Source: Candidatus Poseidonia sp.
Lineage (GTDB): Archaea; Thermoplasmatota; Poseidoniia; Poseidoniales; Poseidoniaceae
Length of the DNA stretch: 45,754 bases
NCBI GenBank assembly: GCA_029250625.1
Contig: JAQXEX010000012.1
Location: 1 to 45,754 of the forward strand
Direction of reading: 5' to 3'
The position numbers and the translations under genes were made by a program. Shown in pieces: positions 36,963 to 45,600 of the stretch (positions within the stretch are counted from its first letter, which is position 1; each line of letters starts with the position of its first letter). The notes beneath the pieces are model-generated. The model had not been told where the DNA came from, made no database searches, and saw nothing but the letters and a program-made list of their open reading frames with translations.

Positions 36963-37778
36963 ATGGGCGACGGCATCAAACTACCAGTCATCAACGGCCT
37001 GGGTCGAACGAACCGAATAGACAACTGGTGGAGCCAGCCGCTCACTATGGGTATTGGCTTGACTGCAGCCATGATTTACACCTTCTGGCGCTTGTTCATC
37101 TACACCACTGAAGGGACCATTTCCTACAGTTTGGATGGTCATCACACGGTGATGTCCCCCATATTCTCCCCCAACGTGTTGGAGTGGGACTTGTTTGGCC
37201 TTTCATCGTGGGACCATCCGACATGGGTCAATGCTGCAGTGTTGATTCTCTGGATTCCATTTGGATTCCGGGGAACTTGCTATTACATGCGCCGAGTCTA
37301 CTACCGTACCTTCTTCGCAAGCCCCGTCGCTTGCTGGGTCGACGAACCAGAAATCAACAAAAAATTGGGTTATCAGGGAGAAAAGCGTTTGTTCATCTTC
37401 AACAATCTGCACCGATATTTCCTCTACGCAGCAATGGTCATCCTTCTCATCAAATGGTGGGATGTGACTCACGCCATGACGTTTGATGATGGCATCGGAC
37501 TTTCTCTTGGAACTCTCGTCATGGGTATTGAGGCCTTTTTGCTCACCATGTACGTCACATCTTGTCACGCTCTTCGCCATCTTGCAGGTGGTATGCTGGA
37601 CCGTTGGACAACCGGTCTAAGTCAAATCCGAGGTAAACTCTTCGGACAAATCAGTATCTTAAACCGCTCCCACGGGTTTTGGTTTTGGACATCCTTGACC
37701 TTCGTCTTCCTTGGAGACCTTTGGGTTCTAGCCGTTTGTGAAGGGTACGTTAACGACGTCGCATTGTTTGTAATTTGA
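36963..37778 (+). CDS. sdhC: Succinate dehydrogenase membrane subunit
   Basis: The 271-residue protein has about five to six membrane helices (TMGIGLTAAMIYTFWRLFI; WVNAAVLILWIPFGFRG; HRYFLYAAMVILLIKWW; LGTLVMGIEAFLLTMYV; FWTSLTFVFLGDLWVLAVC). Several buried His (LHRYFLY, SCHALRHLAGG) are candidates for haem ligands. Its single-polypeptide form and its order before the flavoprotein and Fe-S genes resemble the membrane anchor of the actinobacterial Sdh1 type rather than the separate SdhC/SdhD pair. Function is inferred mainly from the operon. The stop lies within the ribosome binding site of sdhA, indicating tight coupling. Confidence 0.8.
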   Translation: MGDGIKLPVINGLGRTNRIDNWWSQPLTMGIGLTAAMIYTFWRLFIYTTEGTISYSLDGHHTVMSPIFSPNVLEWDLFGLSSWDHPTWVNAAVLILWIPFGFRGTCYYMRRVYYRTFFASPVACWVDEPEINKKLGYQGEKRLFIFNNLHRYFLYAAMVILLIKWWDVTHAMTFDDGIGLSLGTLVMGIEAFLLTMYVTSCHALRHLAGGMLDRWTTGLSQIRGKLFGQISILNRSHGFWFWTSLTFVFLGDLWVLAVCEGYVNDVALFVI

Positions 37779-37787
37779 GGTGAGATG

Positions 37788-39641
37788 ATGACTGAAAAAA
37801 TAACCAACCACGAATACGATGTTATTGTTATCGGCGCCGGTGGTGCTGGACTTCGTGCAGCCATTGAAGCAGCCCGAAGCGGTGCAAAAACCGCCATCAT
37901 CACCAAGTCTCTTCTCGGTAAGGCACACACGGTCATGGCGGAAGGTGGATGTGCTGCTGCACTCCAAAACGCAGACCCACGTGACGGATGGAAGGTTCAC
38001 TTCCACGACACGATGAAAGGAAGCAAGTGGCTTGCAAACTGGCGAATGGCCGAGTTCCATGCGAAAGAAGCTCCTGATCGAGTTCGCGAATTGGAGCAAT
38101 GGGGGGCAGTCTTTGACCGAACACCAAACAATCTGATCAATCAACGAAACTTTGGCGGACACACCTTCCCTCGTCTCGCACACGTTGGCGATGCAACCGG
38201 TCTCGAATTGATTCGCACCCTTCAAGAACGAGGCATTCACGAAGGCATTGACATCTTCATGGAATACACCGTTCGGACCCTACTTAAGGAAGGCGACCGC
38301 GTCACTGGATGCGTTGCTTACACGCGAGTTGACGGGGACGTTCATGCGTTTTCTGGAAAATCAGTGGTTTTGGCCACAGGCGGCATCACCCGATGCTGGT
38401 CCGTTTGTTCGGGCTCCTGGGAGTACACCGGAGACGGACATGCTCTCGCTCTCTGGGCTGGTGCAGAACTCCGTGACATGGAATTCGTTCAATTCCACCC
38501 CACAGGTATGGTTTGGCCACCCTCGGTTCGAGGTATTCTGGTGACAGAAGGTGTTCGTGGCGAAGGTGGACGATTGACCAACTCCGAAGGAAAGCGGTTC
38601 ATGTTTGATTACGTTCCAGAAATGTTCGCTGGCGACCATGCCGACACCATCGAAGAGTCGGACCAATGGGTCGAAGAAGTTGTGAGTGGTAAACTCGCTA
38701 CAGTTCGCCGACCGCCCGAACTGCTCACTCGTGACGTTGTTGCTAAGGCCATCAATTCCGAAGTCAAAGCAGGGCGGGGTTCACCTCACGGCGGGGCATT
38801 CCTCGATATTTCGCACCGTGGTGAAGAAGCCATCTTGAAGAAACTTCCCAGCATGCATCATCAATTCAAGGAATTGGCTGGCGTCGACATCTCAAAGGAA
38901 CCCATGGAAGTTGGACCAACGGCTCACTACGTCATGGGCGGTGTCCGTGTCAATGCTGAAACCCAAGAGACAACCGTTCCCGGGCTCTTTGCTTGCGGAG
39001 AAGTCGCCTCTGGATTGCACGGTGCGAACCGTCTTGGAGGCAACTCGCTTTCGGACCTCATTGTGTTTGGAAAGCGTGCAGGTGAATTCGCTGCAAAACG
39101 AGCCAAAGATTTGGCTCAACCGACCATTGACGACGAACAAGTTGGTGCAGCCATTGATGATATGCTCGCACCTCTCATGCGAGAGGGCGGAGAAAACCCA
39201 GGTGCCATTTACGACGAGATGCGCGACATGATGCAGGCCAAGGTGGGCATCATTCGTACCAAGGTTGAACTTGATGAAGCGCTTGAAGACTTGAAATCAT
39301 ACAAATCACGAGCCATGGCTTGTTCCTCAGGGACTTCGCGCAAATACAACTCTGGTTGGCATCAAGCACTGGACTTGATCAACATGGTTGATGTTTCTCA
39401 CGCAGCAACGCTCGCTGCAGTGACTCGGGAAGAAAGCCGTGGAGGCCACACAAGAGACGATTTCCCGACGCCCGAAGATGAATACTGGGGAAATACCCTC
39501 AACATCGTTTGGATGGAAGATGGGGAAATGAAAATTCGACAAGAACCGGTTGAAGCCATGCGCGACGACCTTGAGGAGGCCCTCAATGAAGTCAAAGCAA
39601 TGATTGCTGAGAGAGCCGCCGAAGCTGGAGGTGAAAAGTGA
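37788..39641 (+). CDS. sdhA: Succinate dehydrogenase/fumarate reductase flavoprotein
   Basis: This subunit oxidises succinate to fumarate with covalently bound FAD. It shows the FAD loop VIVIGAGGAGLRAAIEAARSG, the His of GKAHTVMAEGG that carries FAD in this family, the active-site region QFHPTGMV, the catalytic Arg region REGGRL-like VRGEGGRLTNSEGKRF, HYVMGGVRVN and HGANRLGGNSLSDL. At about 617 residues it is full length. I chose ATG 37788, with AGGTGA 4 nt upstream, over the ATG at 37785. The stop overlaps the sdhB start. Confidence 0.96.
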   Translation: MTEKITNHEYDVIVIGAGGAGLRAAIEAARSGAKTAIITKSLLGKAHTVMAEGGCAAALQNADPRDGWKVHFHDTMKGSKWLANWRMAEFHAKEAPDRVRELEQWGAVFDRTPNNLINQRNFGGHTFPRLAHVGDATGLELIRTLQERGIHEGIDIFMEYTVRTLLKEGDRVTGCVAYTRVDGDVHAFSGKSVVLATGGITRCWSVCSGSWEYTGDGHALALWAGAELRDMEFVQFHPTGMVWPPSVRGILVTEGVRGEGGRLTNSEGKRFMFDYVPEMFAGDHADTIEESDQWVEEVVSGKLATVRRPPELLTRDVVAKAINSEVKAGRGSPHGGAFLDISHRGEEAILKKLPSMHHQFKELAGVDISKEPMEVGPTAHYVMGGVRVNAETQETTVPGLFACGEVASGLHGANRLGGNSLSDLIVFGKRAGEFAAKRAKDLAQPTIDDEQVGAAIDDMLAPLMREGGENPGAIYDEMRDMMQAKVGIIRTKVELDEALEDLKSYKSRAMACSSGTSRKYNSGWHQALDLINMVDVSHAATLAAVTREESRGGHTRDDFPTPEDEYWGNTLNIVWMEDGEMKIRQEPVEAMRDDLEEALNEVKAMIAERAAEAGGEK

Positions 39642-40408
39642 TGTCACTTAAAGGAAAGAAGCAAGCATTCAATATTCTACGAGGAGAAGGAGACGAAGCC
39701 AGTCTGGAATCCTATGATGTTGAACTTGACGAAGGAATGGTTGTTCTGGATTGCCTTCATCGGATTCAACACGAACAAGAACCAGACCTTTCAGTTCGTT
39801 GGAACTGCAAAGCCGGAAAATGCGGCTCATGCTCGGCTGAAATTAACGGGCGACCCCGCTTAATGTGCATGACTCGAATGAGCGATGTCGTTGCGGAAAC
39901 TCCAGAAGGACAACCAATAGAAGTGCGTCCAATGAAGGCCTTCCCTCACGTCAAAGATTTAGTGACTGATGTAAGTTGGAATTACGAAGTTGCTCAGCGC
40001 ATCAAGCCCATTAACGGGCCAGATGAAATGAACTGGGAATTCAATCAAATGGAAGCAGACCGTGTCCAACAATTCCGAGAATGCATTGAATGCTTCCTCT
40101 GCGTGAACACTTGCCACGTGCTGCGAGACCACGCTTTGTTTGATGGATTCGCAGGACCGCGCAACCTCGTCCGTTTGGCCCAATATGAAATGCACCCGCT
40201 CGATACAGAAGACAGGATTCCAGAAATCAAAAAGGAATTCGGCATTGAGTACTGCAACATCACCCGTTGCTGTACAGAAGTTTGTCCAGCTGGCATTCAG
40301 ATCACTGATGACGCCATTATTCAACTCAAAGAACGTGTTGTGGACCGTTATTATGACCCGCTTCAACGAATCTGGAGAACGATCACCCGAAAGAAGGTAA
40401 GGTACTGA
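39641..40408 (+). CDS. sdhB: Succinate dehydrogenase iron-sulfur subunit
   Basis: This protein passes electrons from the flavoprotein to the membrane subunit. The N-terminal ferredoxin domain holds the 2Fe-2S ligands in CKAGKCGSCSAEINGRPRLMC. The C-terminal helical domain has CIECFLCVNTCHV (4Fe-4S) and CCTEVCPAGI (3Fe-4S region). Length (255) fits the family. I chose the ATG at 39641, with GGAGGTGA 6 nt upstream; a GTG at 39638 is the alternative. The start overlaps the sdhA stop. The operon ends here, followed by about 140 bp with an A+T-rich promoter for the permease. Confidence 0.96.
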   Translation: MSLKGKKQAFNILRGEGDEASLESYDVELDEGMVVLDCLHRIQHEQEPDLSVRWNCKAGKCGSCSAEINGRPRLMCMTRMSDVVAETPEGQPIEVRPMKAFPHVKDLVTDVSWNYEVAQRIKPINGPDEMNWEFNQMEADRVQQFRECIECFLCVNTCHVLRDHALFDGFAGPRNLVRLAQYEMHPLDTEDRIPEIKKEFGIEYCNITRCCTEVCPAGIQITDDAIIQLKERVVDRYYDPLQRIWRTITRKKVRY

Positions 40409-40502
40409 TTGAATATCCTTTCATTCGGTTTCCTTAGACTCTGAATTCCAACGGGGGTTGATGAATTACCGGATTCCGGAATAATGTTTTCTCACTTGAG
40501 GC

Positions 40503-40515
40503 AATATAATATATT
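40503..40515 (+). promoter_or_regulatory. TATA-like box for the EF-hand permease
   Basis: AATATAATATATT is a strong TATA-like box about 42 nt before the first ATG at 40551. Transcription would start near 40535, giving a leader of about 15 nt. Confidence 0.55.
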
Positions 40516-40550
40516 GGATTACTTTTTAACACCATTTACTCAGTCTTTTT

Positions 40551-42272
40551 ATGTCGGATATCGGGGGAATGGATATGGCTAAAAATACTGTTGAAACAAT
40601 AATCTCTGGTGTCATTAAAGGGGATATGGACAGCGTGTCTGAAGAGATAAAGGGAACACTTGCTCGTACCATTGGTCTTGCAGGTGTAGTGGTTATTTCG
40701 TTGTCTGCTATGCTACCAGGGATCTTTGTCACACCAACTTTCGCAGCTCAGATTATGGGGCCGGGTATTTGGCTGGCATTTCTTCTTGCTGCATCGGTCG
40801 TCTTACCAGGTGCGTTGTCCAAATCCGAACTGTCATCGGGAATGCCCACCAGCGGCGGATCGTACGTATTTTTGGAACGAACTTATGGGCCTATGATTGG
40901 AACGATAAGCGGGTTGGGTCTTTGGGCTTCATTTCTGCTCAAATCAGCCTTTGCCCTGATTGGTTTTTCCGCATACTTTCTTGCGGTTACGACCTATTTT
41001 GAATTAGAAATCGATATCATGACCGTCTCCCTTTCGGCATTGTTGTTGATTACGGTAGTCAACATTATGGGTGTTAAGAAGGTAAAAGCCGTTCAAACAC
41101 CGATTGTGATTATGACGGTCATCCTTCTCCTCATTATTTGCATAGCAGCCTTGTTTTCTCCTGACTTTGATGCCAGCATTCCTCTTGATGGGGCATTCAA
41201 TACCGATGTCTGGACGTTAGCCGAAACCGCTGCATTCGTTTTTGTTGCTTATGCAGGTGTGACAAAGGTAGCGGCCATTGGCGGAGAGGTCAAAGAGCCT
41301 GAAAAGAACCTGCCAGCAGGTATCATGCTGTCCCTGCTCATAGCAACAATCCTCTACTCAGTCCTCGCTTTCTTGATGATGGCCAGTATTCCTGGAGAGT
41401 GGTGGATCGGATCCGATGGAAAAGTTGTGGAAGACCCAATTTATGTCTTTGCTGAACACGTCGTGAATACAAAGTTTGGAATCTTCGCTGCGGTTCTTTC
41501 GGTGCTCACTATGATTTCAATGGCTTTAGCAGGAATTCTTGCTTCATCCCGATTCCTGTTTGCAATGGCTCGAGACAACCTCTTGCCTCAGCCGCTTGAA
41601 AATGTAAACGTGAAGTACGAGACACCACACATCCCCATCATCATTACAGGATTAGCCATGTGCGTTGCCATCTTGTTTGTCCCCCTCAAAGATGTCGTAA
41701 AACTTGCTTCGGGGTTCAAAATCATGATTTTCATGATGATCAATTCATGTGTCATCGTTCTTCGCCAAACAAGTGATCGCCACGACTGGGATCCCGCTTA
41801 CAAAGGACCCATGTACCCGTTCATGCAACTCTGGGGAATTATTGCTGGAGGTTGCTTGATTGTTCTCATGGGTGAAAAGGCATTCATTGGCGGAGGCGCT
41901 GCAGTCGTTGCTGGACTAGCGACCTACTATCTCTATGGCCGCATACACTACATCGCTTCAGACAAGACACCGATTGCAACGTTTAGGGAACAATTTGGCC
42001 TAGCATCACCGTCTGAACATCAGCGTAGACTGGCGGTCTTCCATGCAGCTGACCTTGGAGGTAAAGGACACCTCAATGTGAGTGAGTTCCAAGATGCGCT
42101 TCGGGCTCTAGGATTCTCATATTCGGTTGATGAGTCTAGAGCGATATTTCACAAATCAGATGAGGACGAGAACGGCGTCATAGACATTGACGAATTCTTC
42201 GGCCTCTTTGTTGACTCTGAAGAGGAAGAGGACCAAGATCCACCAACTTCCATTGAAATTGGTACGCTTTAA
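40551..42272 (+). CDS. APC-family amino acid permease with C-terminal EF-hand pair
   Basis: Residues about 40-470 form a 12-helix amino acid/polyamine transporter of the APC superfamily: GVVVISLSAMLPGIFVTP, GALSKSELSSGMPTSGGSYV (the conserved GG-Y region after helix 2), GLGLWASFLLKSAFALIGF and FVAYAGVTKVAAIGGEVKEPEKN. The cytosolic tail then carries two EF-hands. The first loop, D501-E512 (DLGGKGHLNVSE), lacks some ligands. The second, D537-E548 (DEDENGVIDIDE), has all canonical positions 1, 3, 5, 9 and 12. Transport regulated by cytosolic calcium is therefore suggested. Substrate is unknown. ATG codons at 40569 and 40575 are alternative starts. A small EF-hand gene follows. Confidence 0.88.
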   Translation: MSDIGGMDMAKNTVETIISGVIKGDMDSVSEEIKGTLARTIGLAGVVVISLSAMLPGIFVTPTFAAQIMGPGIWLAFLLAASVVLPGALSKSELSSGMPTSGGSYVFLERTYGPMIGTISGLGLWASFLLKSAFALIGFSAYFLAVTTYFELEIDIMTVSLSALLLITVVNIMGVKKVKAVQTPIVIMTVILLLIICIAALFSPDFDASIPLDGAFNTDVWTLAETAAFVFVAYAGVTKVAAIGGEVKEPEKNLPAGIMLSLLIATILYSVLAFLMMASIPGEWWIGSDGKVVEDPIYVFAEHVVNTKFGIFAAVLSVLTMISMALAGILASSRFLFAMARDNLLPQPLENVNVKYETPHIPIIITGLAMCVAILFVPLKDVVKLASGFKIMIFMMINSCVIVLRQTSDRHDWDPAYKGPMYPFMQLWGIIAGGCLIVLMGEKAFIGGGAAVVAGLATYYLYGRIHYIASDKTPIATFREQFGLASPSEHQRRLAVFHAADLGGKGHLNVSEFQDALRALGFSYSVDESRAIFHKSDEDENGVIDIDEFFGLFVDSEEEEDQDPPTSIEIGTL

Positions 42273-42350
42273 CTTGATGATAACCTTCTTCAAAAAATTC
42301 AGGTTGAGTTTGCACCGTTCAAGGCTGCCCAACTTGGCATTTATTTGACA

Positions 42351-42357
42351 TATTATG
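42351..42357 (+). promoter_or_regulatory. TATA-like box for the EF-hand minigene
   Basis: TATTATG within an A+T-rich stretch lies about 25-40 nt before the minigene starts, suggesting it has its own promoter in the 118 bp after the permease stop. Confidence 0.4.
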
Positions 42358-42390
42358 TAACATTTAGCAAGATTAAGGTGAATGCAAAAT

Positions 42391-42564
42391 ATGAAACTCC
42401 TCAATGCCCTGAAAGCACTTGGCGTGGAGTATAGCAACGATGAATTCAGGAGCATTTTCCATGATGTGGATGACGATGAAAACGGTGTTATTGATATCGA
42501 TGAATTCCTTCGTTTGGTTGAATCAATTGACGATGTCAGTGATTTAGAATCCTCACAAGAATGA
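42391..42564 (+). CDS. Single EF-hand mini-protein, paralogue of the permease tail
   Basis: This 57-residue protein is essentially one EF-hand: helix (LLNALKALGVEYSNDEFRSI), a complete calcium loop (DDDENGVIDIDE, ligands at positions 1, 3, 5, 9 and 12) and helix (FLRLVESI). An acidic tail follows. It matches the last EF-hand of the preceding permease at 26 of 44 positions by hand count, so it looks like a duplicated and detached copy. AGGTGA lies 9 nt before ATG 42391; an upstream in-frame ATG at 42382 is possible. A single EF-hand usually pairs with another, so it may dimerise or dock on the permease tail, whose first EF-hand is degenerate. Confidence 0.75.
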   Translation: MKLLNALKALGVEYSNDEFRSIFHDVDDDENGVIDIDEFLRLVESIDDVSDLESSQE

Positions 42565-42586
42565 ATCCTCCGTTTGAAAACATCGG

Positions 42587-42594
42587 TATATATC
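42587..42594 (+). promoter_or_regulatory. TATA-like box for the photolyase
   Basis: TATATATC is centred about 26 nt before the ATG at 42616, the spacing expected for a leaderless transcript. No ribosome binding site is visible before that ATG. Confidence 0.6.
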
Positions 42595-42615
42595 GTATTG
42601 AATTCTATTATTACC

Positions 42616-44586
42616 ATGATAGAGCATCTGCCAGAGCATTTGAGGGACCGGGTGCGACCGCTCAATGGCCTGGAACACCCTCAAGGAGACGGACCAGTCG
42701 TGGTTTGGCTCAAATCTTCCTTCCGTACTCATGAGAATCCCGCCATCGATGCAGGTCGACATATTGCAGCAAAGTACAATCTCCCCCTAGTCATTTATCA
42801 CGGCCTTGATGAGCGATACCCTTTCGCCTCCCTTCGTCATCACAACATGATTCTTGATGCTGCAGTGGACATGAATGAAGGATGCACGAAACTTGGTCTA
42901 CGCTACGTCTTTCATCTGGCTCGTGAAGGACATCGACCTTCAGTTATGCGCTCATTTGCTGAAGATGCAAGTTGCATTGTCACGGACATGTTTCCTCTCC
43001 CTCCGTGGACTGCATGGGTTGAAAACATTGCGAGAAGTGCTTCTTGTCCAGTCGTTGATGTGGACTGCCACTGTGTCATTCCGATGCCGCTGTACGGCAA
43101 ATCCGTTGACCGACCGTTCAAATTCCGCAATGCTACCAAGAAGATGAGAAAGCGTAGGGTTCAATCTTCTTGGCCGATGTGTAGAGTTGATGCACGCCCG
43201 TATGAAGGCCCCTTGCCTTTTGAGCCCGTTGACGTTCAATCGGTACTCAAGAATCCAATGGAACGCTTTGCCTTACTGCGAACCTGTAACATTGACCCCA
43301 CGGTTCATCCCGTCTGGCAAGAGCGGGGTGGAGAGCATGCTGCCCTTAGCAAATGGCAGGAGTTCCTATCCAACGGACTGAATGGATATGCTCGCCGAAG
43401 AAATAACGCTGCAGACCCCACGGGCGTTTCTCGTCTTTCCTATGCGTTTCACTACGGCTTTCTTTCTCCGATGAGAGTCGCAAGGGAAGCCGCCGCAATT
43501 GGGACAAAGTCTGCAGACAAATACTTGGATGAACTCCTCATTTTTCGTGAACATGCATGGCATCATATTTACAGCGTTAGTGAGCCATATTCACCCTCAA
43601 ATTTACCTTCTTGGGCGCTGGAATCATGGCGCAGTACTGCAGATGACCCTCGGACAGTCTTGCCCCATCCGGTTGAGTTGGAGCATGCAAAATCTCCGTC
43701 TGAATTGTGGAATCTATGTCAACGCTCGTTGATCCATCATGGTGAACTTCACAATAACCTGAGAATGACATGGGGGAAAGCCCTACCGTTATGGACAAAC
43801 GATTTGGGAACCTCGCTTGAACTGGGACAGAAATTAAACGACAAATATGCACTCGATGGACGAGACCCTTCATCCGTTGTTGGAGTACAGTGGTGTCATG
43901 GATTGTTTGACCGTCCGTTTTTCCCATCAATGCCCGTGATGGGCGTCGTCCGTAAAAGGGACATCCTTACCCACAAATCCAGACTCGATGTTGAACGATA
44001 CGAATCTCATGTCAACCGACATCAAACCGATGTGGAAGGTGTATACCTTGTTGTGGGTTATGGTATATTGGAATGCCTTATCGCACGAATACTCTACGAC
44101 AAAGGGTTCAATGTTTACATTGTAAAATCGGAGCAACATCAACCTGAATATACCATGCAAGCAGACGGTGAATCAAAATGGCTTGGCGACTACTTGGAAT
44201 CCATTCATGCTCAAATTGGGACTTCATCCATACAAGAAATCACCTCTTTTCTAGCATCGGGGATACCGGTATTGGATGCTGGCGAGGTAAACATATCAGT
44301 CGATGAACCATCGGTAAGACCGGCGTTGGTTCTCAACGGTCATCAACAATTGATTGAATGTATTGCGACGGTTGACGACTCCTCAGCACCCTCTCCTCTG
44401 CAATCTGTTTTGGAGTACGATAACGGCTCTTTGTTGTGCCAACTCCATTCTCTCCCTCACGGTCAGCGTGATGACAGACATCGTTCGGAACTCGAAACTG
44501 CGGTTTGGAATCTCAGTGAACATTTGTGGCAGAAAAGTGTCTCTCAACAACCTGTATCCTACTCCGTACAAATGAAATTGGTTTGA
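42616..44586 (+). CDS. Class II photolyase-like protein with C-terminal Rossmann-like extension
   Basis: The first 460 residues fit class II cyclobutane-pyrimidine photolyases, light-driven DNA repair enzymes. An N-terminal Rossmann domain starts PVVVWLKSSFRTHENPAID. The FAD-binding helical domain follows, with SRLSYAFHYGFLSP, YLDELLIFREHAWHHI, GELHNNLRMTWGKALPLWTND (near residue 375) and LNDKYALDGRDPSSVVGVQW. The usual HDR after this reads FDR. Class II enzymes normally end near 460-480 residues; here about 190 more follow, beginning with a strand-loop-helix (YLVVGYGILECLIARIL, near residue 475) resembling an FAD/NAD-binding fold, then a poorly defined tail. ATG 42616 is chosen because of the TATA spacing; the upstream TTG at 42574 is less likely. 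Confidence 0.85.
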   Translation: MIEHLPEHLRDRVRPLNGLEHPQGDGPVVVWLKSSFRTHENPAIDAGRHIAAKYNLPLVIYHGLDERYPFASLRHHNMILDAAVDMNEGCTKLGLRYVFHLAREGHRPSVMRSFAEDASCIVTDMFPLPPWTAWVENIARSASCPVVDVDCHCVIPMPLYGKSVDRPFKFRNATKKMRKRRVQSSWPMCRVDARPYEGPLPFEPVDVQSVLKNPMERFALLRTCNIDPTVHPVWQERGGEHAALSKWQEFLSNGLNGYARRRNNAADPTGVSRLSYAFHYGFLSPMRVAREAAAIGTKSADKYLDELLIFREHAWHHIYSVSEPYSPSNLPSWALESWRSTADDPRTVLPHPVELEHAKSPSELWNLCQRSLIHHGELHNNLRMTWGKALPLWTNDLGTSLELGQKLNDKYALDGRDPSSVVGVQWCHGLFDRPFFPSMPVMGVVRKRDILTHKSRLDVERYESHVNRHQTDVEGVYLVVGYGILECLIARILYDKGFNVYIVKSEQHQPEYTMQADGESKWLGDYLESIHAQIGTSSIQEITSFLASGIPVLDAGEVNISVDEPSVRPALVLNGHQQLIECIATVDDSSAPSPLQSVLEYDNGSLLCQLHSLPHGQRDDRHRSELETAVWNLSEHLWQKSVSQQPVSYSVQMKLV

Positions 44587-44673
44587 ACGGAAACGAGGGT
44601 TCGGCCCCGACGTTGGAGACTCCATGCGTTCCATCCCTGCTATGGTTTAACGCTAATATTTCGTGCTTGTACA

Positions 44674-45600
44674 TCAGGATTTTTTACTCAACCGAGGGAT
44701 AAGCGCTGGGGTATTCTCTCTGTATTCTTGATATTCTGGAGAATCTCCCCACTTTTCTAACGCTCGTTTATCGAGTATGGGAATTCCACTGACTTTCGTT
44801 AAGAGAAGATAAATGAATATGGGCGAGATCCAAGCAACTCGTTCTAAACCTGTAAAGCAGGCTACTCCAAAGAAGGCGATACCGGTCCATAGAAGAATTT
44901 CTCCCAAGTAGTTTGGATGCCTGGCGTAAGACCACAACCCACTGTCTATCCATTTGCCCTGATTATTGGGTTCTGTGTTGAACACTGTTTTTTGGTGGTC
45001 TGCTACGGTTTCAATGCCAAATCCGAGTATCCATATTGACAACCCGATACCGTCCCATATCCCAAACGCAACTGCTGAGCCTGCTTGACTGTTGATGACA
45101 ATTACAGCTATCATGGTTAAGAAAATCCACAGGCCTTGGAGAGTCCATGGCACCAGGAATCGGATCGGTGATGTTTTGAGCTCATCGAAGCGTCCGTCTT
45201 TTCCAGTTCGATGAATACGACGATAAAGAAAACTGGACAGACGCAGTGACCAGATGACAGTAAGTACACTGACCAGCAACTCTCTCAAACTCGGAGGTTC
45301 GGATTGTGAACCGGCCCAAAGGCTGAACCCTACCACTATGAGGTAGGTTAAGCCGCCTGTTAAATCGTAGAAGCGTTCGGTTTTTCCAATGGATGCTGGT
45401 ATCCAACCTAACCATTGTAGACCGATACTCATCACTGCACAATACAGAACAGCAGAGTATCCGTTCAGGATGACCGAGTTATGTTCAACTGCACGAACCA
45501 CTAAAAAAACAATGACAAACGTTGCAGCGACAACAATTGTTGTTATGCGCAAATCTTGACGAGTAGAATCCATTGCTATCGCCAATTCCAGCATCATCAT
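44674..45600 (-). CDS. DUF1295 membrane protein (steroid 5-alpha-reductase-like)
   Basis: The 308-residue protein has about seven to eight membrane helices and the DUF1295 signature near the C-terminus: ETVADHQKTVF, then GLWSYARHPNYLGEILLW, whose Arg-His-Pro-Asn-Tyr and Glu are the conserved cofactor-binding set of the steroid-reductase/isoprenylcysteine methyltransferase-like superfamily. It may reduce a lipid or isoprenoid double bond with NAD(P)H, but the substrate is unknown. The end, EKWGDSPEYQEYRENTPALIPRL, is also typical. Three adjacent ATG codons open the frame; a later ATG (residue 10) is possible. It converges with the photolyase gene. Confidence 0.85.
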   Translation of the reverse strand: MMMLELAIAMDSTRQDLRITTIVVAATFVIVFLVVRAVEHNSVILNGYSAVLYCAVMSIGLQWLGWIPASIGKTERFYDLTGGLTYLIVVGFSLWAGSQSEPPSLRELLVSVLTVIWSLRLSSFLYRRIHRTGKDGRFDELKTSPIRFLVPWTLQGLWIFLTMIAVIVINSQAGSAVAFGIWDGIGLSIWILGFGIETVADHQKTVFNTEPNNQGKWIDSGLWSYARHPNYLGEILLWTGIAFFGVACFTGLERVAWISPIFIYLLLTKVSGIPILDKRALEKWGDSPEYQEYRENTPALIPRLSKKS

